Part shown: piece by piece, positions 52,149 through 60,334 of the stretch | How the letters are laid out: each line of letters begins with the position of its first letter | How positions within the stretch are numbered: the first letter of the stretch is position 1 | From: Rhodospirillum centenum SW | GTDB taxonomy: Bacteria > Pseudomonadota > Alphaproteobacteria > Azospirillales > Azospirillaceae | Assembly (NCBI RefSeq): GCF_000016185.1 | Contig: NC_011420.2 | Coordinates: forward strand, 310,001 to 374,000 | Reading direction: 5' to 3' | DNA length: 64,000 nt | Made by a program: the position numbers and the translations under genes | Notes under the pieces: model-generated | What the model was told of the DNA's origin: nothing | The model's database searches: none | Seen by the model: the letters and a program-made list of their open reading frames with translations, nothing else

Positions 52149-53610
52149 TACCGGCAGGGACGGCCGCGGCGGCGAGAGCCCCGGCGACAGCCGAAGACAG
52201 GTCGTCCGGCGAGAACGGCAGGCGCAGTACCGGCGCTTCTTCCGGCAGCAGGACGGCCGGCGCCGCGACGGCGGCGTCGCCCCCGGCGACCAGCACGATG
52301 GCAAGGTCGGGGAACAGGGGCCTGACCTCCCGGGCCAGCAGCGCCCCCGAAAGGCCGCCGGGCAGACGCGCGTCGCTCAGCAGCAGGTCGAAAGGCATCG
52401 CCTCCAGGCACTCCAGCGCCTGATAGCCGTCCGCCGCCGGGGTGACGGCATGACCACCGCCGGCCAGGGCATCGTCCAGGGTGCGGCAGAGGTCGGTGTC
52501 GGCCGCCACCCGCAGGATGCGCAACGGCGGCAGCGGCTCCGGGCGGACGGGCCACGGCGGGGGCGACGGCGGCATCAGGGAGGGCCCCCCCCCGGGCGGG
52601 CGGCCTGTGCCGCCGGCAACGGAGAGGAGACGCCCGGTCAGGGTGGCGCCGCGCCCGGCAGCCTCCCCGATCTCGCGCACGGCGTCGGCGAGGTCCGTGT
52701 CCGCGACATGATCGGACAGCAGCCCGGCATTGGCCTGGATGACCATGAGAAGATTGTTGAACTCATGGACGATGCGGCCGACCTGCCACTCGAAGCCCGG
52801 CGTCTCCGCCGCACCGTCGGACGGAGGGCCATCGTCGCCGCCCGGACCGGCCCCGGCATCCCTGATGAACAGGGTGCGGTAACGGACGGTGCCGCCGACC
52901 CAGCAGCCGGTGGCGATCTCGGCCTCGAACGGCCGCCCCCCGGCCGCCAGCGCCCGGGTCCGGACGAGGCCGCCGGTGGGAAGCTGCCCGGTCGTGTCCG
53001 GCAGCAGCAGAGAGAGCGGGCGGCCCAGCGTCTCCGCCAGGGAGCGGCCGAACCTGCGCTCCGCCGCCGGATTGATCCAGGCGATCCGCCCGGCCGCGTC
53101 CAGCGTGACGAAGCTGTCCTGCGCTGTCTCCAGGGCGGCATGGTAGCGGGCGCCGCGTTGCCGGCCGCGTCCCGGCCCGCCGCCGCGGGGCATGGCGGCC
53201 GACCCGTCGAAAAGCTGGACAAGGCAGCAGCCGGCCCCTTCCACCCGCAGCGGACGCACGATGGCGAGGCTGGCCGGCGGGCGCCCGTCCGCAGCGGAAG
53301 CGGCGGGGGCCGCTGACCCGGCGGCACCGGGATCGGGCGACAGCAGCACGGACAGCCCTGTCGCAAGCGCATCCGCCAGGGCACCGGCGAGGCGCCCGGG
53401 GCGCAGCTCCGGCAGCAGCGGCTCCAGCCGGATGCCCCGCACGCTCCGCGTGCCCGCACCGAAACGCCGCCGCACCCAGGCGTTGTCGCGCAGGATGCGG
53501 CCCTCGCCATCCACGATGACGACGCCCAGGTCCAGTCCTTCCAGATGCCGCAGCACCAGGGGCACGGTCCCGGCTTCCGGAATGCCGGGATCAGGGGGAA
53601 ACGCGACCAC
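52135..53610 (-). CDS. PAS-PAS-DHp-receiver protein lacking the histidine-kinase ATPase domain
   Basis: 491 residues. Two PAS domains (about 15-140 with [20 protein letters not shown]; about 150-265 with [22 protein letters not shown]). Then a dimerisation/phosphoacceptor helix with the H-box [16 protein letters not shown] short Pro-rich linker leads straight into a receiver ([11 protein letters not shown], Asp in [11 protein letters not shown]). The N, G1 and G2 ATPase boxes of a kinase are absent, so it cannot autophosphorylate. It may be an Hpt-like relay or a scaffold. Encoded two bases after the RsbT-RsbX fusion. Confidence 0.82.
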   Translation of the reverse strand: MVAFPPDPGIPEAGTVPLVLRHLEGLDLGVVIVDGEGRILRDNAWVRRRFGAGTRSVRGIRLEPLLPELRPGRLAGALADALATGLSVLLSPDPGAAGSAAPAASAADGRPPASLAIVRPLRVEGAGCCLVQLFDGSAAMPRGGGPGRGRQRGARYHAALETAQDSFVTLDAAGRIAWINPAAERRFGRSLAETLGRPLSLLLPDTTGQLPTGGLVRTRALAAGGRPFEAEIATGCWVGGTVRYRTLFIRDAGAGPGGDDGPPSDGAAETPGFEWQVGRIVHEFNNLLMVIQANAGLLSDHVADTDLADAVREIGEAAGRGATLTGRLLSVAGGTGRPPGGGPSLMPPSPPPWPVRPEPLPPLRILRVAADTDLCRTLDDALAGGGHAVTPAADGYQALECLEAMPFDLLLSDARLPGGLSGALLAREVRPLFPDLAIVLVAGGDAAVAAPAVLLPEEAPVLRLPFSPDDLSSAVAGALAAAAVPAGKGFP

Positions 53611-53612
53611 GG

Positions 53613-54719
53613 TCAGGGGCCTCCCCCTTCCTGCCAGCCCTGCTGCCCGCGATCACCGTCCCGGACGGCACGGCGGTTGGCGAGAACGAGCACGCTCTGG
53701 TCGTCGATCCGACCGATGCCGTCGCGCAGCAGGATCGCCGCCGCCAGGACAGAATCGACATGCCGCAGCGGGCTGCCGGCGAACAGCGGCACCAGACCAC
53801 TGCATCCGTCGCTGTGCAGGACGACATGATCCCCCGGTCCCCAGGGCAGGCTGGCCGTCGGCGGCGGCGCCGCATTGTAGCCGATCACCCCCCAGCGGCT
53901 GTTCAGGGCAGCGCTGCCGGTGCGGGTGACCAGGGCGGCCGTGATGTTCCCCACCGCGGCATAGTCCACCGCATCGGGACGCAGGCGCACGACGGTGGCC
54001 GCCGCCCCGCGGGTGCCGCGCAGGGCCGCGTGCAGGTCGGCCAGGGCCGCCTGCGGATCGCAGCCGGGGGGCAGGGCGGCGAAGACAGTCTCGGCGCGGC
54101 GCGCCACCACGCCCGCCGGCTCGCCATGGCCCAGCCCGTCCACCAGCAGCGCCAGCCCGTCCTGACGGACCATCCAGCCGTCGCCGCAGTCGTCGCAGCC
54201 GGCCATCGGCAGCATCACGGCACCGTGCTCGAAGGCCCCGGGATCGGCGGGCGGCGGGGGCTGTCCGCGGTCGCGCACCCGCGCCAGGACCACGGTCCCC
54301 TCCCCCGGACGCGACTGGATGGCGAAACGGTCGGCCAGCCGGCGCACGGCGCCGAGGCCGTAGCCCAGGCTGCGCCCCGGCCCGGGTTCCGGGTCGTGAC
54401 GGTCGGCCAGGGCGCCGTCCAGGTCGGCGATGCCGGGGCCGCGGTCCAGCGACAGGCATTCGATGCCACACCCGCCAGCCGCCGCGCCGGGTCCCGATCC
54501 CGGCGACACCGGCGGAACCGTGCAGCGGAGCAGCAGGGTCCCGCCGCCGGCGTGGCGGATCAGGTTGCTGCCCAGCTCGGCGACGATCAGGTGCAGCCGC
54601 CCCGCCGCCTCTGCGTCCAGATCGCCGCGTGCCAGCAGCGCGGCGCAGACGCCCCGGGCCGCAGCGAGGTCGGCCGGTCCGTCGATGCGCACGCGGTGAT
54701 GGCAGTGCAGGGGCAGCAT
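53613..54719 (-). CDS. RsbT-like ATPase fused to a PP2C (RsbX-like) phosphatase
   Basis: 368 residues. The N-terminal half is a GHKL ATPase of the RsbT/RsbW type (VAELGSNLIRHAGG, DRGPGIADLDG, GYGLGAVRRLADRF). The C-terminal half is a SpoIIE/PP2C phosphatase (LALLVDGLGHGEPAG, VGNITAAL, LHSDGCSG). In Bacillus RsbX dephosphorylates RsbS and RsbR to reset the stressosome, which is the expected role here, with the ATPase half as a second RsbT-like partner. Its ATG overlaps the rsbT stop (ATGA). Confidence 0.9.
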   Translation of the reverse strand: MLPLHCHHRVRIDGPADLAAARGVCAALLARGDLDAEAAGRLHLIVAELGSNLIRHAGGGTLLLRCTVPPVSPGSGPGAAAGGCGIECLSLDRGPGIADLDGALADRHDPEPGPGRSLGYGLGAVRRLADRFAIQSRPGEGTVVLARVRDRGQPPPPADPGAFEHGAVMLPMAGCDDCGDGWMVRQDGLALLVDGLGHGEPAGVVARRAETVFAALPPGCDPQAALADLHAALRGTRGAAATVVRLRPDAVDYAAVGNITAALVTRTGSAALNSRWGVIGYNAAPPPTASLPWGPGDHVVLHSDGCSGLVPLFAGSPLRHVDSVLAAAILLRDGIGRIDDQSVLVLANRRAVRDGDRGQQGWQEGGGP

Positions 54720-55138
54720 CAGCGTTTCCAGAGGGTGAAGACCACCCGGGTGCCGGCCTCGGGGGTGGAGGTGATGGCGAATTCGTGGGCCAGCCGCTTG
54801 GTGCCGGGCAGCCCCAGCCCCATGCCGGCCCCGGTGCTGTAGCCGTCGCGCATGGCCCGTTCCAGGTCGGGGATCCCCGGTCCCCGGTCGTCGAACACCA
54901 GCCGCAGCCCGCTGCGGCCCAGACGCTCCAGCGGTTCCAGGGTGACGCTGCCGCCCTGGGCGTAGAGGACGATGTTGCGCGCCAGTTCGCTGGCCGCCGT
55001 CATCAGCTTGGTCTGGTCCACCAGCCCGAAGCCGACGCGGCGTCCCGCCTCCTCCACGGCGCGGCGGACGGCCGGCAGCGAGTCCTCACCGGCGATGGGC
55101 AGGATCAGGGGGGGCGGCGTGGCGCGGCCCTGGGTCAC
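54719..55138 (-). CDS. rsbT: Stressosome switch kinase RsbT
   Basis: 139 residues, the usual RsbT size. GHKL boxes: SELARNIVLYAQGG, DDRGPGIPDLE and GMGLGLPGTKRLAHEF. RsbT phosphorylates RsbS and RsbR and is then released to act on a downstream target. In Bacillus that target is RsbU, which is not present here. The GTG start overlaps the rsbS stop (GTGA). The longer open frame to 55654 is a shadow of rsbS and rsbR. Confidence 0.93.
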   Translation of the reverse strand: MTQGRATPPPLILPIAGEDSLPAVRRAVEEAGRRVGFGLVDQTKLMTAASELARNIVLYAQGGSVTLEPLERLGRSGLRLVFDDRGPGIPDLERAMRDGYSTGAGMGLGLPGTKRLAHEFAITSTPEAGTRVVFTLWKR

Positions 55139-55500
55139 GATCGGCCGCCCGCTCGCTCCCGCAGACGGGCGAGGCCGTGCTCCAGCGACAGGGCGGTGGC
55201 GATCCCGCCCAGGGTCATGCCCAGCTCGATCAGGGTGATCGCCACCTCCGGCCGCATGCCGGTGAGCATCGGCTCCACCCCCATGAGACGCGCGGTCCGC
55301 GCCATCTGCTCCAGCACCCGCCCCATGAAGCTGTCGATCAGGCGCGCGTTGCTGACGTCGATCACGACGGCGCGGGCGCGATGTTCCACCAGCCGGCCGG
55401 CCACCTCCTCGACCAGGCGCTCGGCCATGCGGTCGTCGGTCACGCCGGGCAGGGTGACGACGAGAACGCCCTCGACGGTGAGGATATGCACGCCCTCCAT
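55135..55500 (-). CDS. rsbS: Stressosome scaffold protein RsbS
   Basis: 121 residues, a single STAS domain. The segment LIDSFMGRVLEQM aligns with the Bacillus RsbS phosphorylation site (Ser57 here, Ser59 there), and the GMRPEVAITLIELGM block is strongly conserved. RsbS captures RsbT in the resting stressosome. Three bases after rsbR. Confidence 0.94.
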   Translation of the reverse strand: MEGVHILTVEGVLVVTLPGVTDDRMAERLVEEVAGRLVEHRARAVVIDVSNARLIDSFMGRVLEQMARTARLMGVEPMLTGMRPEVAITLIELGMTLGGIATALSLEHGLARLRERAGGRS

Positions 55501-55503
55501 GGA

Positions 55504-56331
55504 TCAGGCTCCTGGAACGACCGTCAGGCGCATCCTGGTGAAACAGTGACGCAACCCTTCCGCCAGGGAGAAGCGCGTCTCGATGTTGGAAAGGTCGATG
55601 CCGAGCGCCACCATGACCTGGGCGATGGCCGGCCGGATGCCGGTGATGATGCACTCCGCCCCCATCAGGCGCGCCGCGCCGGCCGTCTTCGCCAGATGCT
55701 GCGCCGTCTGGGTGTCCACGGTGGGCACGCCGCTGATGTCCAGAATGGCGTAGCGCGAGCCGGTGCGGGCGATCTCGAACAGCAGCTTCTCCGTGATCGC
55801 CTGCGCCCGCACGGAATCCAGGGTCCCGATGATGGGCAGCGACAGCACGCCTTCCCAGAGCGGCACCACCGGCACGGACAGTTCCAGCAGCTCCTGGCTC
55901 TGACGGCGGATGATCTGCTCCCGCCGGGTGATCAGGGCATCCATGGAATGCAGGCCCATGGCATCCACCAGCAGATGGACGGATGTCATGGCCGGGGTGC
56001 CGTCACCGTAGCGTTCCTGGAGGACATGCTTGAGGCTGAAGACGAAGGTGGCCGTCTGCGAGGGGGAGACGCCCCGTTCCGCGAACTCGATCGACAGCGC
56101 CGACAGCAGCTCCCGCAGATCCTCCGACAGGACGACCGGCTGCCGCCCCAGCGCCTCGACCATGCCGTCGTAGAGTCCGGCGGAGAATTCCCGCAGCAGG
56201 CGCGCCTCGATCCCGTGTGTCTGGATCTCGCGCGACAGGTACGAGGCCCAGCCGTCCAGCACGGACAGGCGGTCGCGGCGGAGGCTCTCCGGCGTCGGAC
56301 CGGCATCGGCAGCGGGGGCGGTGTCTTGCAT
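55504..56331 (-). CDS. rsbR: Stressosome sensor protein RsbR
   Basis: 275 residues. The N-terminal all-helical sensor (about 20-135, GIEARLLREFSAGLYDGMVEAL) resembles the RsbRD-type domain rather than a globin or PAS. The C-terminal STAS domain has YAILDISGVPTVDTQTAQHL (Ser200 at the first Bacillus Thr site; Thr204 and Thr207 nearby) and ITGIRPAIAQVMVALGIDL. It forms the mixed RsbR-RsbS shell. The input signal is unknown. It follows the single-domain regulator gene by 32 bases. Confidence 0.93.
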   Translation of the reverse strand: MQDTAPAADAGPTPESLRRDRLSVLDGWASYLSREIQTHGIEARLLREFSAGLYDGMVEALGRQPVVLSEDLRELLSALSIEFAERGVSPSQTATFVFSLKHVLQERYGDGTPAMTSVHLLVDAMGLHSMDALITRREQIIRRQSQELLELSVPVVPLWEGVLSLPIIGTLDSVRAQAITEKLLFEIARTGSRYAILDISGVPTVDTQTAQHLAKTAGAARLMGAECIITGIRPAIAQVMVALGIDLSNIETRFSLAEGLRHCFTRMRLTVVPGA

Positions 56332-56363
56332 CGGGGCTCTCCTTGTCGGTCGGAGCGGGCGGA

Positions 56364-56741
56364 TCAGGCCGGCAGCAGGTGGCTGACGGCCTGGATCAGC
56401 TCGGCCCGCTGGAAAGGCTTGTAGAGAACCTGATCGGCGCCGAAGTCCGTCCCCTCGCGGCGCAGATCCTCCGCCGTGAAACTGCCGTTCGGCGCCCCGC
56501 CGGTGATGGCAAGGAAGCGCGTGCCCGGCGCCAGCCGGCGGCCCTCGCTGATGACGGCGGTGCCGGGCTGGCCGGGCATCCAGATGTCGGTGACCACCAG
56601 ATCGATCCCCCCCTGCCGCAGCCGGCCCAGCCCTTCTTCGGCATTCGCCGCACCGACGACGGTATGCCCGCAGCCTTCGAGAACGATGCGCAAGGAGAGC
56701 ATGACGGAGGGAACATCTTCAACGACGAGAATCGTGGCCAT
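56364..56741 (-). CDS. Single-domain response regulator paired with the LOV kinase
   Basis: 125 residues: acidic residues in ILVVEDVPSVMLS, phospho-Asp in LVVTDIWMPGQPG, Thr in LAITGGAPNG and Lys in VLYKPFQ. There is no output domain. Its start lies 23 bases inside the end of the LOV histidine kinase gene, so it is probably the cognate acceptor and could pass the signal to the stressosome proteins encoded next. The open frame upstream of 56741 is a shadow. Confidence 0.92.
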   Translation of the reverse strand: MATILVVEDVPSVMLSLRIVLEGCGHTVVGAANAEEGLGRLRQGGIDLVVTDIWMPGQPGTAVISEGRRLAPGTRFLAITGGAPNGSFTAEDLRREGTDFGADQVLYKPFQRAELIQAVSHLLPA

Positions 56742-58227
56742 CTTCGAGTTTTCCTTGCACGGCGGGCAGCAGCACGATGGCGGTCGTGCCGCGGTCGGGC
56801 GTGCTCTCCAGAATGATCTCTCCCCCCATCTCCTTGACCAGACCGAAGGCGACGGACAGGCCGAGCCCGGTCCCCTGCCCCACGGGCTTGGTGGTGAAGA
56901 AGGGCTCGAAGGCGCGCTCCAGCAGCGCGCCGTCCATGCCGCAGCCGGTGTCGGCCACCGCGATGCGGACCTGTCCGCCGGCACCCCTGGGGGCCGGCCC
57001 GACGGAGAGCGTGACGTCGATCGTCCCCTCGCCGCCCATGGCTGCCGCCGCGTTGTTGGCGAGGTTCAGCAGGACCTGAATGAAGGCGGTGCGGTCGGCA
57101 TGGATGTCGGCGGTGCCTCCGCCATCGTCGAAGCGGATCAGGATGCCGGGGCCGACGGCCTTGCGCACCAGCACCAGGGCATCGCGCAGCAGGGCGGCGG
57201 CGTCCACCACCTCCGTCTCGCGGCCGCCGGGGCGGGAGAAGGCCAGCAGGTCCCCGATGATCCGCCGCGCCGACAGCGCACAGTCCAGGATGGTGTGCAG
57301 GCAGGCCGTGTCGGCAGTGCTCCGCTGACGGCGCATCAGCTCTTCGGTCAGCAGCGTGACCGGCTGCAGCAGGTTGTTGATCTCATGCGCCACGCCGCCC
57401 ATCATCCGCCCCAGCGCCTCGACGCGCTGACGCTGGCGGTCGATCTCCTCGCGGCGGGCTTCGTCGGTCACGTCCGACTGCAGCCCGATATAGGCCGACA
57501 GGGTTCCCGTCTCGTCGTGGATGGGCGCCAGGACCAGGTGGTTGAGGAAGGTCGAGCCGTCCTTGCGGTAGTTCAGCAGGCGGACATCGGCGCGGCTTCC
57601 CGTCCGGATCGCCTCGTGCAGGACCCCGACCGCGGCGTCATCCGTGCCCGGACCGTGCAGGAAGCGGCAGTTGCGCCCCATCACCTCGGCCCGGTCATAG
57701 CCGGTCAGGGTCTGGAAGATGCGGTTGACGTAGATCAGCGGCGTGTCCGGCCGTCGGGCGTCTGCCACGGCGATGCTGATGGGACAGGCATCGATGACGG
57801 CCAGCAGCATCTCCCGCTCCCGCATGGCATCGTTCAGCAGCGCCTCGAAGTGGCGCAGGTCTGTGACGTCGTGCAGGGTGCCGAAGACGTGCGACGGCCG
57901 GCCTTCCCCCTGACCGCCGCAACAGATGTCGAAATGGACGAAACCGATCCGGCCGTCGCCATGGGCGATGCGGAACTCGCCGGCCCGGGAGGACTCGCCC
58001 CCCGGCAGAAAGATGTCCAGAAAGGCGGCCCTGTCCTCCGCCACCACGGCATCGGCAAGCACCCGGAGACCGGACTCCTCCAGCCCGCGGACACCGAACC
58101 GGGTGCCGACCCAGCGCAGCTCGCCGGCAAGATCATCCGGCCCCCGCCCCGGATCGGGCAGAAAATCGAAGAAGGCCATGCGCGCACTTCTGAACGCACG
58201 GTCCATCAGGGGGGCGCTAGCCGGCAT
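56719..58227 (-). CDS. LOV-domain (blue-light) histidine kinase with an extra PAS domain
   Basis: 502 residues. PAS-like domain about 36-125. LOV domain about 145-255 with GRNCRFLHG (flavin-adduct Cys187), NYRKDG and the Gln250 of GLQSDVT. The classical motif is NCRFLQG; here Q is His. The kinase core has an H-box VAHEINNLLQ (His281), N-box LNLANNAAAAM, G1 DTGCGMDG and G2 GTGLGLSVAFG. The LOV family binds FMN and forms a cysteinyl adduct in blue light. A GGAG site precedes the ATG, which overlaps the upstream gene by 11 bases. Light sensing is strongly suggested but not shown. Confidence 0.9.
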   Translation of the reverse strand: MPASAPLMDRAFRSARMAFFDFLPDPGRGPDDLAGELRWVGTRFGVRGLEESGLRVLADAVVAEDRAAFLDIFLPGGESSRAGEFRIAHGDGRIGFVHFDICCGGQGEGRPSHVFGTLHDVTDLRHFEALLNDAMREREMLLAVIDACPISIAVADARRPDTPLIYVNRIFQTLTGYDRAEVMGRNCRFLHGPGTDDAAVGVLHEAIRTGSRADVRLLNYRKDGSTFLNHLVLAPIHDETGTLSAYIGLQSDVTDEARREEIDRQRQRVEALGRMMGGVAHEINNLLQPVTLLTEELMRRQRSTADTACLHTILDCALSARRIIGDLLAFSRPGGRETEVVDAAALLRDALVLVRKAVGPGILIRFDDGGGTADIHADRTAFIQVLLNLANNAAAAMGGEGTIDVTLSVGPAPRGAGGQVRIAVADTGCGMDGALLERAFEPFFTTKPVGQGTGLGLSVAFGLVKEMGGEIILESTPDRGTTAIVLLPAVQGKLEDGHDSRR

Positions 58228-58588
58228 CGCCCGTCTCCGACGGCGCCATCAGGGTCTGCCGGTGAACACGGTGCTGCGCCTCGGAGATGTAGAGGGCGGC
58301 GAGACCCTCGACATCGATGTCGTCGGGCAGCAGCGCCAGGGCCTGCGCCACCACCTCCATCATCTGCCGGATCAGATCGTGCTCCTGCGCCTGGGAGAAG
58401 AGGATGTCGTCGACCAGGTTCCGCAGCCGTCCCGCATCCTCCTTGCCCTCGCCAGTGACGACGGCGCCGTCCAGACGGTCGAGTGTGGCGATCAGCTCAC
58501 CGCTGGATTTCTCGAAGCGGGCCTGCACCTCGGCGAGCTGGGCGGCCAGCACGCGGCAGACCCGGACGCAGTCCTTGTGCGTCTGCAT
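58217..58588 (-). CDS. Helical protein of unknown function, possibly CheZ-like
   Basis: 123 residues, predicted all helical (LAAQLAEVQARFEKSSGELIATLDRL). The segment DDILFSQAQEHDLIRQMMEVV resembles the CheZ active-site helix (M-A-Q-D-F-Q-D-L-T-G-Q) in spacing of Q and D residues. It follows a cheY-like gene by nine bases, which would suit a phosphatase. Similarity is weak and judged by eye; it may instead be a simple adaptor. Confidence 0.6.
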   Translation of the reverse strand: MQTHKDCVRVCRVLAAQLAEVQARFEKSSGELIATLDRLDGAVVTGEGKEDAGRLRNLVDDILFSQAQEHDLIRQMMEVVAQALALLPDDIDVEGLAALYISEAQHRVHRQTLMAPSETGDAG

Positions 58589-58597
58589 CGAGCGGCC

Positions 58598-58966
58598 TCA
58601 CGCGGGCAGGAGTTGCCGGATCGTGGCGATCAGGTCGTCGGGCTGGGTCGGCTTGGTCAGCCAGCCCGAGGCACCGGCGGAGCGGGCCTCGCTCTGCTTG
58701 GTCGCCACCGATTCCGTGGTCAGCACGACAATGGGCGTGAACCGGGTGGGCGCGTGCTTGCGCGCCTCCTTGATGAAGGTGATGCCGTCCATCTCCGGCA
58801 TGTTGATGTCGGTCAGGATCAGGTTGGGCTTCATGCCCCCCTTCAGCCGCTTCAGCCCGTCCTGCCCGTTGGTCGCGGTTTCGACGGAGTAGCCGTACTT
58901 GGCCAGGATGCGGGAGAGGCTCATCACCATGGTGGGCGAGTCATCGATGACGAAGATCAGCGACAT
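58598..58966 (-). CDS. CheY-like single-domain response regulator
   Basis: 122 residues, a textbook chemotaxis-type receiver: [13 protein letters not shown], phospho-Asp in [13 protein letters not shown], Thr in VVLTTES, Lys in WLTKPTQ. Overlaps the end of the membrane chemoreceptor gene by ten bases. Probably receives phosphate from a CheA, perhaps the one at 42891. Confidence 0.93.
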   Translation of the reverse strand: MSLIFVIDDSPTMVMSLSRILAKYGYSVETATNGQDGLKRLKGGMKPNLILTDINMPEMDGITFIKEARKHAPTRFTPIVVLTTESVATKQSEARSAGASGWLTKPTQPDDLIATIRQLLPA

Positions 58967-60267
58967 TCGGTAACATCCTTCTGATGGGGCGCGACCTGCA
59001 CAGGCGCCGCGGCCAAGGGGCCGGCGTCGGGGTCGGCCTGTGCCGGAATCATGCCGGCGCCGACGGTGCGGAGCTGGTCGCGCAGGTTGATCATCAGGCC
59101 ATCGACCTGGTTGGCGGTGTCGAGGACCAGATCGGAGAGCATGCCGCTGTTGGCGGCGATCTGGGCGGCCTCGCGGATTTCCCGCGACAGGCCGAAGACG
59201 GATTCACGCATCTGGCCGAGGCTGCCCGACACTTCCGTCGCCAGCGTCTCCTGGTCGTGCAGGGCGGTGGCGATGCGGCCGCTGGCGGTGTCGGTCATGG
59301 CGATCGTATCGACCAGGACGCGCAGGGCCGCGACGGTGGACTGGGTCGTCTCCCGCATCGAGGCGATACGGGCGGAAATGGTGTCGGTGGCGACCGCCGT
59401 CTGGTGCGCGAGCTGCTTGATCTCGGAAGCGACGACGGCGAAGCCGCGCCCCGCGTCGCCGGCACGCACCGCCTCGATCGTGGCGTTCAGGGCCAGCATG
59501 CGGGTCTGGCGGGCGATGTCGTTGATCAGCCCGATGGTTTCGGCGACGTCCTCGGCCAGGGCGGCCATGGTGTCCACCCGCTCGCTGGTGGCTGCCGCCC
59601 GGCTGGTCGCCGTCTTGACGACATCCAGCGTGCTCTCGACCTCCTTGCCGATGACGCCGATGGCGGCGAACAGCCCTTCGCCCACGGTGCTCAGACGCTC
59701 GATGCAGGTCTCGGTGTCGCTGGCCCCGGTCATGGAGCGCCGGAACTGCTCGTTCGCCTGCTGGGCGGCGGTGGACATCTCTTCCGCCATCTCCCGCATC
59801 TGCAGGTTCTCCTTGACCACGGCGGTGACCGAGGTCTCGACCTGCTCCATGATGACGGAGCCGAACAGGCCCATGGCCGTCTGCAGGTCGTTGCTGGTGC
59901 CCCCGGCGGGACCGGGCTCGAACCGTGCCGCGGGCACCGGCCCCCCTGTCGGCCCCAGGACCGGAACCAGGGGCCGGCCGGGGAGGGACAGGTCGGGCAG
60001 GGACGGGGCGGAAGACGAAGGCGGCTGTATCCTGGCCGACGGAGCAGGGACCGCACCGTCCGGACGGCGGGCGCGCAAGGCCGGGACCAGCGCCGCGACA
60101 CAGAGCAGGGCAGAGACGATGCCGAGCGCCCGCACGACGGACGGATGCCCGGCCGCCAGCACCACGGCAAGCGACGCCACGGCAGCAGCGGCGACGAGAA
60201 CAGACAGGACAGGGCCGGCGGAAGCGAAGCGCCGCCCCGCCGTGCCGTGTCGTTCCATAGGCGTCAT
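58957..60267 (-). CDS. Membrane chemoreceptor with atypical signalling tip
   Basis: 436 residues. Two membrane helices near the N-terminus (about 16-40 and 46-64) with almost no periplasmic loop, then a Pro-rich linker and a short MCP signalling domain. The tip reads [31 protein letters not shown], differing from the usual QTNLLALNA...EAARAG at two positions. It has no clear ligand domain, so it may sense membrane state or a partner protein. Start at the ATG after TTTGGAG, 65 bases past the FixJ-like gene. Confidence 0.9.
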   Translation of the reverse strand: MTPMERHGTAGRRFASAGPVLSVLVAAAAVASLAVVLAAGHPSVVRALGIVSALLCVAALVPALRARRPDGAVPAPSARIQPPSSSAPSLPDLSLPGRPLVPVLGPTGGPVPAARFEPGPAGGTSNDLQTAMGLFGSVIMEQVETSVTAVVKENLQMREMAEEMSTAAQQANEQFRRSMTGASDTETCIERLSTVGEGLFAAIGVIGKEVESTLDVVKTATSRAAATSERVDTMAALAEDVAETIGLINDIARQTRMLALNATIEAVRAGDAGRGFAVVASEIKQLAHQTAVATDTISARIASMRETTQSTVAALRVLVDTIAMTDTASGRIATALHDQETLATEVSGSLGQMRESVFGLSREIREAAQIAANSGMLSDLVLDTANQVDGLMINLRDQLRTVGAGMIPAQADPDAGPLAAAPVQVAPHQKDVTECR

Positions 60268-60319
60268 CAGAAGGCTCCAAAGACCGGGGCAACGGTGCCA
60301 AGGACCGTCCGCGGCGTAA

Positions 60320-60334
60320 ATCAGGGTAAACCCT
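60320..60334 (-). promoter_or_regulatory. Shared 15-base motif before the membrane receptor gene (copy B)
   Basis: Minus strand AGGGTTTACCCTGAT, differing from copy A at two positions, and preceded by CCCTGT to give another half-site. It overlaps the TAG stop of the FixJ-like gene and lies 53 bases before the receptor start. Confidence 0.45.
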
